Positions 57,284 to 64,000 of a stretch of DNA of 64,000 nucleotides are shown here, piece by piece. The position numbers and the translations under genes are program-made. Source of the stretch: Apostichopus japonicus (lineage: Eukaryota > Echinodermata > Holothuroidea > Aspidochirotida > Stichopodidae); contig NC_092563.1 of NCBI RefSeq assembly GCF_037975245.1, positions 24,704,960 through 24,768,959 of the forward strand. The letters are read 5' to 3'. Under the pieces are notes generated by a model. That model had not been told where the DNA came from. It worked only from the letters and a program-made list of their open reading frames with translations, and did no database searches. Within the stretch, counting starts at the first letter, position 1, and every line of letters begins with the position of its first letter.

Positions 57284-57661
57284 GGGTGTGTAGACTCGTG
57301 CAGAAAGAAACGTCTCATGCCGGTAATCTGACCTAGCTTCGAATGAGGTGTAGCAGAAGTGTTAGACACCACCATCAATCCCAGAAAATACACACACTGC
57401 TTGCTACCGTCGGTAACTAGACAGTAGTGTACAGTCAATACATACAGCACAGTGTACATAGCAGCGATGGACATCTCAGCCTGGGGTTGTTATGGGACTC
57501 CCTGATCTCAGGTCCAGATAAAAGATAACAAGGTATCACGTTTCATTACTGTCTGTATAAAGTGTTTTACCGACAAGAAGAAAACTTCACTTGCAAGCAT
57601 CGGAAAGTTAACTTTCTCAGGTTGCGGCACGCGGTTTGGGGCGAGTCTTCAATGCCTTTAA
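57284..57661 (+). mobile_element. Dispersed repeat, copy 2
   Basis: Counterpart of the 28086-28443 repeat, same orientation, with a small extra block (near 57481) absent from copy 1. Similarity ends at TCTTCAATGCCTTTAA in both. Confidence 0.8.
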
Positions 57662-57699
57662 GGTGATACAACTTGAGCAAGCCAAACTTCTTCTTTTTG

Positions 57700-57840
57700 T
57701 GAATATCGATGTCATCTTGCGATCCTTGTTTACGTTACTTAAATATAAGATCCGTCCACAGATTGCGCGAGAAGCGCAAAAGTTATTGATCACTTCTCTC
57801 AAATTGGTGACTGTTTAATTTATTCGACTTGGATAGGTTA
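57700..57840 (+). repeat. GCGAGAAGCGCAA repeat, better-preserved copy
   Basis: ATTGCGCGAGAAGCGCAA, ATCACTTCTCTCAAAT and TGGTGACT recur in order near 62605-62680. A short frame here (IRPQIAREAQKLLITSLKL) might be a coding remnant; no family was recognised. Confidence 0.5.
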
Positions 57841-58225
57841 TTTATTACCGCAATCCAGTAGTAGTAGTAAGTTGAGTCTCGTCTATCCGACATGCTCAGT
57901 GATTAACCTCCGCCACGTATCACGAACTTGCGCAAGGTTTATTGCTTCTTGGAATTTGTTAATGTTAACGTCCTTAAATTGCAACTTTATTTTTCCAAGC
58001 AAGGTATCACGGGCCTGAAATCCAAATACCGCATTCCAAATAAAGCTAAACACTGGCTTAGCAGTTTAAATGACATGTGCAACAGAACTTTAACGAAAGT
58101 CTGTTTAAAGTATCTCTTTCGAGATCTGGCTTTAGGAATCACAAATGATTTCGAGTTGGTTAGCATTAATGTTTGATCTCTAGAGCAAGGCAAATGCGTC
58201 ACCAAAACAGAACTAGTATTGTTTG

Positions 58226-58236
<11 letters not shown>

Positions 58237-58263
<27 letters not shown>

Positions 58264-58290
58264 TTATATAAATATACATATACTTCAATC

Positions 58291-58350
<60 letters not shown>
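58237..58350. repeat. (CA)n/(TA)n microsatellite
   Basis: A short CA run at 58228-58243 passes into interrupted TA repeats; two copies of CATATACTTCAATCT lie inside and at its end. Confidence 0.95.
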
Positions 58351-58354
<4 letters not shown>

Positions 58355-58378
58355 CTTCAATCTCCAAAATCATTCAAT

Positions 58379-58564
58379 TGAGAATTTGCGTGTTATTGCC
58401 ATTGACCAGAACGATTCTTGGACAGATAAATCTAGGAAAGGAAAAGACAATTTCTGGGAACTAATCTTAAGACCACGGCACCATTCGGTTTAAACATCAG
58501 AAACGATTTGCCGTCCCAGATAAACCAAAACAATTCCTTTGCATTTACGACGGAATTGGATTAA
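58379..58564 (+). pseudogene. C-terminal fragment of a Penelope-like retroelement endonuclease region
   Basis: One frame reads VIAIDQNDSW, then RKGKDNFWEL; after a one-base frame slip near 58463 it continues LKTTAPFGLNIRNDLP to a stop. The pattern (R/K)-(D/E)-x-F/YW-x(3)-L-(R/K)-T-x(2)-P-x-GLN is characteristic of the region after the GIY-YIG endonuclease of Penelope-like elements. No reverse transcriptase was found upstream, so this is a 3'-end fossil. Known Penelope-like elements can carry hammerhead motifs, as the next feature does. Confidence 0.65.
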
Positions 58565-58722
58565 TATAATCCGACGCGGATTAAAATAAACTTAATTTCT
58601 AAAACTTCTGCTCAATTCAGCAGAAATCAGTAAGTCGCTTTGACTTTACAACCATGCGGACAATCTTCTCTATAAAATAGTTTCAATTCCTGCTACTCCT
58701 TGTCACTTTCGTTGATCATGCA

Positions 58723-58756
58723 CTGAAGAAGAGCTAGTTTTGCTCGAAAGCTCTGC
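58723..58756 (+). ncRNA. Hammerhead-ribozyme-like core
   Basis: CTGAAGA, then stem II arms GAGC and GCTC around TAGTTTT, then GAAA and GCTCTGC. Both invariant boxes (CTGANGA and GAAA) are present. It lies 160 bp after the Penelope-like fragment. Stems I and III were not verified, so it may be a retroelement-associated motif without activity. Confidence 0.6.
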
Positions 58757-58875
58757 AAAAACCAAACATTGGCTGTTTTACTTCCAATCACTTACCTAAT
58801 TTAATTATTGTATCTCACTCGAGATCCAGCCTTTCTCTAAATGCAGCATAGTTGTTTAACAGTTTTCCCGTTATT

Positions 58876-58878
<3 letters not shown>

Positions 58879-58970
<92 letters not shown>
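58879..58970. repeat. (TA)n microsatellite
   Basis: Uninterrupted TA run. It and the next TA run flank TGTCACTAATAAAGACTTTA, which recurs inverted at 61411-61442 beside another TA run. Confidence 0.95.
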
Positions 58971-58974
<4 letters not shown>

Positions 58975-59005
58975 GTCACTAATAAAGACTTTACATACAA
59001 AGTGA

Positions 59006-59015
59006 CATATATATA

Positions 59016-59079
<64 letters not shown>
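59006..59079. repeat. (TA)n microsatellite
   Basis: TA run with one TTTA interruption near its start. Confidence 0.95.
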
Positions 59080-59081
<2 letters not shown>

Positions 59082-59109
59082 CAATTTTCTGCGTAGTACT
59101 GAGAATTCA

Positions 59110-59140
59110 CTTTGTTAAAGGGTTTATACCCGAAACGTCG
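59110..59140 (+). ncRNA. Degenerate hammerhead-like motif
   Basis: GGGTTTATACCC forms a stem-loop followed directly by GAAACGTC. The upstream box reads CTTTGTTAA instead of CTGANGA, so it is probably inactive. Confidence 0.45.
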
Positions 59141-59183
59141 TGTTTCTTTCCTTTATTAGCACTTGCAAACTTTGCAATTTTTC

Positions 59184-59188
<5 letters not shown>

Positions 59189-59243
<55 letters not shown>
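59189..59243. repeat. (TA)n microsatellite
   Basis: TA run directly after CTTTGCAATTTTTCCAC, 50 bp past the second hammerhead-like motif. Confidence 0.95.
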
Positions 59244-59249
<6 letters not shown>

Positions 59250-59370
59250 TAATCATGATCTCGGCATTAATTGCGCCTATATGCTACATTTGAATTGGTT
59301 ATGTATGTGTGAGTGTGCATGTATGTATTTCAATTCAACCAAATTGTAGTCTAGCCATATATGGAGATGT

Positions 59371-59806
59371 ATGTAATACAAGAATCATAAAATATGTACG
59401 ACATATTTAAGTGGAAGATGATATATTATAATGACTTTTACCAGGGATGCTGTGCAGTTGTCATTTTATGGAAGCTATAAGGACTACTCCATAATTTGTC
59501 GAAACCAACGAATCGTCAATTATCTTTTCTTTTCAGATGATACAATGTTATCAAAATAATGTCTTGTAGCAGTAAAAACAAATAGAAGACAAAGTAAGAT
59601 AAATTGATTGTACTTACATTTGTACTTATTGAGGTGCATAAAATACAAGAATCATAAAATGATCCACGACATATTGAAGTGAAAGAAGATATATTATATC
59701 TGCTTATACCAGGTAGGCTGTAATACGTCATTTTATGGAAGCTACAAGGACTACACAATAGGTTTTCAAATCAACGAATTGACAAGTATCATTCTTCTCA
59801 GATATA
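59371..59806. repeat. Direct duplication upstream of the GPCR gene (two ~165-bp copies)
   Basis: Copies at about 59371-59536 and 59641-59806 share ATACAAGAATCATAAAAT, GTCATTTTATGGAAGCTA and end in TCTTTTCAG/TTCTTCTCAG. Both ends look like splice acceptors, so an upstream noncoding exon of the GPCR gene could use either. Confidence 0.75.
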
Positions 59807-59809
59807 CTA

Positions 59810-59850
59810 GGAGTGTTAGCTCAGTGGTTAACGCCCGTGCTTTTCAATAT
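59810..59850 (+). mobile_element. tRNA-like head of a SINE (truncated)
   Basis: GGAGTGTTAGCTCAGTGGTT continues AACGCCCGTGCTTTTCAAT. This has the D-arm and A box of a tRNA but no B box or acceptor closure downstream, so it is a SINE fragment and not a tRNA gene. Confidence 0.6.
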
Positions 59851-60094
59851 TAAGGAAAAACAAGTAGAAGACCACGGAATAGAGATTGATTGTATTTGCC
59901 TTTTGTTCTTTAATATTTCCAAAATAGTATATTTAACTTACTTTAAGATTGATATGTTAGGAAATCATACATGGGACACGAAGAGGCAACAAAAACGGGA
60001 AAGAGAAGTCAAACATTTCAGTTGACTTTTTATATATAGTTGTTGGCATCTCACAATTCCACCAAATCGTTTGTATTGATACCGTCGCGTGAAG

Positions 60095-61225
60095 ATGGAT
60101 GAACCAATTCACGAAAACATTAAGCATCCTCATCGGTTTTGTATGTTCGTGACTATTGCAGATGCGACCAAAGACATTCATCAAATCATTCATATTTCGT
60201 CATGGATAATTCTCATATTTTTCGGATTTTTGACCAACGGTCTGTTTCTCTTCACCATACTGAAGAATGGATCTCTCCGTAACAAAGCGATGAATCGTCT
60301 GCTGATGGTTCTGTCGGCCATCGACATCTTGATTTTAATCAACGAATTGTTGTTTATTGTTTATCCTTTCGCTGTCAAAACTGATGACGTGCTAACGTCA
60401 TTCCAGACACCATTGGTGGTGACCAGTCTTTGGGTGTACACCTTTTTTGAGCATCTTTCTGTAGGAATACTTATAGTTATTCCATACGAAAGATTTCGGG
60501 GTATCTGTTTCCCTCTGAATATTCAATCAAACAGTACTTCATTTAGAAAATATGTTGGTTTAGTATTCGCGGTGACTATAGCTTACGTGGCGACGTTTGC
60601 TTGCATCTTTTACTTTCTACCGGGCAGTTTGATACTGATTTGGAAGGTACTTCTTATCACACCGATTGTGGTGACTGTTCTTATTAGTATCATTTTATAT
60701 GGAGTTATAATTGTAGTCTTATTCAAAAGAAACGACATTACAGAACGGGGCGACCAATTGGCAACTACACGATTTAACACTGAGAGAAAAAGCGTTGTCA
60801 TTGTGTTAGCCATCAATACCCTTGTGTTTTGCGTTTTAAATGCACTTAGAAAATACTTTGATACGAGACTTGTCAATGTCTTCGATGAAAACTTTAGTCA
60901 GTTAGAAGAAGGTGCAGGATCCCTCGAATTCGTCGACAGAGCCTGGCACTGGGCCTCCTACATGGCGATATGTACGATTCTTAATTCCACGGTCAACCCG
61001 ATCATTTATAACATGGGAGGCCGACAGTATCGACAAGCTATGTATAGAGCTACGGGGATTCATCGTTGCTTTAATGGACAGATTTGTAGCTGTAACCAAG
61101 GGCAACGTAAGCGACCGTCGTTATATACCATCGATATGAAAACGATGCAAGATTGGTCTTTGACCGGAACAACCACTAGGGGTGAGCCCTGCACACTGAA
61201 GACGTACCTATCGTATGATGATTGA
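60095..61225 (+). CDS. Rhodopsin-like (class A) G-protein-coupled receptor, intronless, ligand unknown
   Basis: A 376-residue seven-helix membrane receptor. The first ATG is at 60095; the frame is open two codons upstream but with a GTG. Approximate helices: 1 at 34-57 (N48), 2 at 66-91 (LSAID, D77), 3 at 108-131, 4 at 153-176, 5 at 185-210 (P190), 6 at 232-252, 7 at 286-306. Helix 3 ends ERF-RGICFPL (R133) in place of DRY; helix 7 has an intact NPIIY at 301-305. Oddities: helix 6 reads FCVLNAL, lacking the usual Trp and Pro of CWxP; no Cys is seen at the top of helix 3; helix 4 lacks its usual Trp. A Cys-rich stretch (CFNGQICSC) after helix 7 could be palmitoylated. Lineage-specific orphan receptors of this kind are common in invertebrate deuterostomes; no ligand is assigned. 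Confidence 0.88.
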   Translation: MDEPIHENIKHPHRFCMFVTIADATKDIHQIIHISSWIILIFFGFLTNGLFLFTILKNGSLRNKAMNRLLMVLSAIDILILINELLFIVYPFAVKTDDVLTSFQTPLVVTSLWVYTFFEHLSVGILIVIPYERFRGICFPLNIQSNSTSFRKYVGLVFAVTIAYVATFACIFYFLPGSLILIWKVLLITPIVVTVLISIILYGVIIVVLFKRNDITERGDQLATTRFNTERKSVVIVLAINTLVFCVLNALRKYFDTRLVNVFDENFSQLEEGAGSLEFVDRAWHWASYMAICTILNSTVNPIIYNMGGRQYRQAMYRATGIHRCFNGQICSCNQGQRKRPSLYTIDMKTMQDWSLTGTTTRGEPCTLKTYLSYDD

Positions 61226-61281
61226 CAGTGAACGGTGAGCCCACACTGAAGATGTACCTATCGTATGATGATTAACAGTGA
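61181..61281 (+). repeat. Tandem duplication of the GPCR gene's last codons
   Basis: GGTGAGCCCTGCACACTGAA through GATGATTGACAGTGAAC is repeated at once in the 3' UTR as GGTGAGCCCACACTGAAGAT through GATGATTAACAGTGAAT. Copy 1 holds the last 15 codons and stop. Confidence 0.93.
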
Positions 61282-61361
61282 ATATCAGTCTTGCATTCAA
61301 TATTAACATTTTGTCTACGAAACAATGTTCCGTTTGTTTTATTGGATTATGCTGTATTTGG

Positions 61362-61363
<2 letters not shown>

Positions 61364-61410
<47 letters not shown>
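61364..61410. repeat. (TA)n microsatellite
   Basis: TA run followed by CACTTTGTATGTAAAGTCTT, the inverse of the sequence between TA runs at 58971-59005. Confidence 0.95.
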
Positions 61411-61413
<3 letters not shown>

Positions 61414-61459
61414 TTTGTATGTAAAGTCTTTATTAGTGACATTTATATCATTTGTAACA

Positions 61460-61640
61460 CGAGAGACCGATAGCACCGACAAGCTATATGTATAGAGCTA
61501 CGGGGATTAATTTTTAGCATTAACCAAGGGCAAAGTGAGCAACCTTCGCTAATTTTGCTTCGATATGCGGTCAGTGCAGCCCCTATAGCGGTGTGTCCAC
61601 ACTGACGAAGTAACTGTCTTGTGTAGATAATGAGGAATAT
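61460..61640 (+). pseudogene. Decayed duplicate of the GPCR 3' end
   Basis: GACCGATAGCACCGACAAGC, TATGTATAGAGCTACGGGGA, AACCAAGGGCAAAGTGAGCA and CTTCGATATG align in order with the gene at about 61016-61139 (after NPIIY through the C-tail). It has a stop right after GGGGATTAATTTT and small indels, so it is not coding. A further stretch resembles the CACACTGAAGA tail. Confidence 0.8.
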
Positions 61641-63520
61641 CCAAAATAGATGTTAAGAGTCATTAAGTCTTAACATAAGTCATCTTATCATTAGACTCGA
61701 TTCATTTACACGACTGCATGTATAGGCTATTTGGGGGTTGGAGGGAGAGATTTAGTCAACTTGGTGTCATCTCACTTTTCATTATTTGAGTGTATGGAAT
61801 TATCATGATGCTATAAGTTATAGTTACCAAGTCATGCGTGCCTATGCTTATTTTTTATATGATAAAACTTGTTACCGCCTAACGAAGTCATTCTTAGTGA
61901 TAGAATTACAAACCAGGGTGGGTTTTCTTCATCCTTTAAATATATAGCTGACAGTGTATACTTCGATATCGAATTTAAAGAAATAAAGTTTCATATGCTC
62001 CGATGTTTGCATGGCGACAAATAAATTATGATCAAATTGTTGTATCAGTACATCTCTGTTATAGCTTAGCAGCCTCAACTTGTTTTGCACGTTACAGTGC
62101 ACAGAAGAAACATGATTTTTCGTAAAGGTTTTTTTAATTGATTTTTTAAAGCAATTTTGTCAAAAGCATTCAATATATGGTTTACCAATGAACCCTTACA
62201 AATTAATAGTAACCATACATCAGAAAACTTGTGTCCGACATATTCGGCAGCATATTGAAACCGCTTTTATCCTCCGCGTTCTGTCATGAGAGATGAATTT
62301 TATAAAAATTATTCAACCAATCTTTTTCACACACGTTACGTATACGCAGAGAGTCTACTGCGTCAACATAGCTTCCATCCTTACGAACTGAATTTAGGTC
62401 TTCGAATATTTCAAGCTTTCAAGCTAAAATAGGAAATGTTTCATTACAAGTCGATTCAAACAAGCAACGAATGTATCATCTTCAGGAAATGTTTCCTTTT
62501 GGTCTGTTGATCTATTTCCATGGTAACACTGACATCAGAAAATAAATGATTTTCTGATTGTTTAAAAAAGTGAGTAAAGTTTTACAAAAATCGTCCTGAA
62601 ATTGCAAGAGGCACGAGAAGCGCAATGCAATGAGTCACTTCGCTCAAATAAAATTGATGACTAATTAATGTAGTACACTCATGTAGAGGTTAGTTATTAT
62701 TGCTGCAGGGTATTGATTTAACGGAAATAGTTTGAAGGATGGTTTACTTACATGGACAGGTGCAACTTTATATTAACTAGTAACATGAGCCCACTGGCGG
62801 CATCAACCGCTCGAAGAAAATTGTGAGCTCTATGTTTTGTAGTGGGTGACAAAGAAACAAAATAAGGTCTATGTAGTGTAAAATGTAATATGGTACAATT
62901 GGGGAGCGGGGGGGGGGGGGGGAGGGTTCGACGAGTTAAATATATTTTAAAGTTGTCAGGAGGATAAATTGGCAATCAAACAAGGTCGAATAGTCAATTA
63001 ATTGTACATGAATCTATTTTACGCTACATCATAAGAGACATGACCCATTTTTCAGGATGTTATTTTATGAACTGAATTTCGTGGCTTCCTAATTTAGAGG
63101 GATGTTTGAAAAATTGACCACGGAGAGTTTCATATCTCACCGCCATCAAAACTACACTAAAAAATAAACATTTGACCTTAGATCACGTTACCTTGACCTC
63201 AGTTAACACGGCAACTACATATTTTGATAGCACCTGACATTCTCATTATATCTGTGAACGTTCTATGTCAATTCAATTGTTTCTATGGGGTTATATTAAA
63301 AAAAAAACGGTTGACATTCACTTAATGTGACCTTTGGTTCCGGTGGTCTGCGAAACACAAGTTCTCACCATGGGGCACCTTCCCACCAAGTGTGAAGAAG
63401 TTCGGCGCAGCCGTTGAAGTAGGAGTTTGTGACACAAAATTCGACACATATGCACAAAAAAAACCTAATAATATATGTTAGAATTCAATCTCGAATTATT
63501 CCACCCGATACACATAAAGA
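61640..63520. other. Intergenic DNA, no gene seen
   Basis: AT-rich. Contains the second copy of the GCGAGAAGCGCAA repeat at about 62590-62700 and a poly-G run at 62909-62925. No frame with family features. Confidence 0.6.
62590..62700 (+). repeat. GCGAGAAGCGCAA repeat, diverged copy
   Basis: GGCACGAGAAGCGCAA, GAGTCACTTCGCTCAAAT, TTGATGACT and GGTTAGTTATTATTGC follow the same order as at 57755-57850. Confidence 0.5.
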
Positions 63521-63521
63521 A

Positions 63522-63801
63522 CACAGTTACTACGGTAAATCTTACAGTTTTGTACCACAGTTAAAATTGGATGGTGCTATAATTCGGTAGCATGTGCTAT
63601 TAGGATTACAGTAAGAACTGAGGATTTGTGTAATTCCAACAAATCCAGTTGTATACGGGATTTGTTGGAATTACAAATATCCCCAGTTCTTACTGTAAAC
63701 TTAATAGCACATGCTACCGATTTATCAGATTTGTCATACGATCCAGTTTTCACTGTGGGACAAAACTTTAGATTTACAGTAGTTACTGTAATCTCTGTGT
63801 G
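63522..63801. mobile_element. Foldback miniature element, ~280 bp
   Basis: Nearly the whole segment is one imperfect inverted repeat. Inner arms GGTAGCATGTGCTATTA...CCAACAAATCC (from 63590) and their complement (to 63719) flank an 11-nt loop; outer arms match TAAATCTTACAGTTTTGTAC against TAAATCTAAAGTTTTGTCCC. Ends near CACAG/CTGTG. Target duplication not resolved. Confidence 0.8.
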
Positions 63802-64000
63802 AATCGGCTGATTATTCAGACAAAGATCATTTTATTTAAATACAGTAATAGTTTTGGCTATCAACAAACGCACCTCATCTTCGTTCGATAGCGAGATGTA
63901 AAGCACTTCATTTTATGAAGGTTCCCTATAGGAATTATACTAACGACGAATACAGTTTTTTAGATTGTTGGACATTTCCTTTTTGAAATATTGGCGACTG

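Noticed and set aside
57928-58176. 82-codon frame containing KQGITGLKSKYRIPNKAKHW
   Set aside because: Looks like possible retroelement or gene residue, but no family was recognised and no neighbours support it; left unassigned.
59810-59850. tRNA gene
   Set aside because: Only the D-arm/A-box half is present; no B box or closing acceptor stem follows.

Overview
The window is metazoan genomic DNA: AT-rich, with long introns, canonical GT-AG splice sites, many short exons and dense layers of small transposable elements. No prokaryotic gene, rRNA or CRISPR array was seen. The two spliced genes align clearly with their vertebrate homologues. Together with the large intronless receptor gene and the repeat landscape, this suggests an invertebrate deuterostome, perhaps an echinoderm. 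That placement is inference and I could not test it by search.

Layout. (1) 319-10457, minus strand: 12 coding exons of TUBGCP2 (gamma-tubulin complex component 2), from the start codon to about residue 592. The 3' exons lie off the left edge. A 22-bp minisatellite (2155-3215) begins exactly at the splice donor of exon 9. (2) 10477-14307: divergent intergenic region holding two nested miniature transposons, each with a visible 8-bp target-site duplication. (3) 14309-51684, plus strand: all 31 coding exons of TBC1D32 (BROMI, broad-minded), 1306 residues when joined and in frame throughout. Its introns hold a 35-bp minisatellite, a three-level nested transposon stack, a perfect 69-bp-arm hairpin, a hAT-type miniature element, a 3.35-kb TA-flanked element sitting inside a tandem array, and a decayed second copy of coding exon 24. 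(4) 51685-57283: gene-poor DNA made mostly of C-rich and G-rich interspersed repeats that share a conserved core. (5) 57284-60094: a dispersed repeat, the decayed C-terminus of a Penelope-like retroelement, hammerhead-like ribozyme motifs, several (TA)n tracts and a tRNA-like SINE head. (6) 60095-61225, plus strand: a single-exon rhodopsin-like GPCR, followed by duplicated pieces of its own 3' end. (7) 61640-64000: mostly unassigned, with a 280-bp foldback element near the end.

Functional reading. TUBGCP2 nucleates microtubules at centrosomes and basal bodies. TBC1D32 acts in cilium assembly and Hedgehog signalling together with CDK20/CCRK. Their head-to-head order places a centrosome gene and a cilium gene around one shared upstream region. 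The GPCR is a separate locus with no visible link to either.
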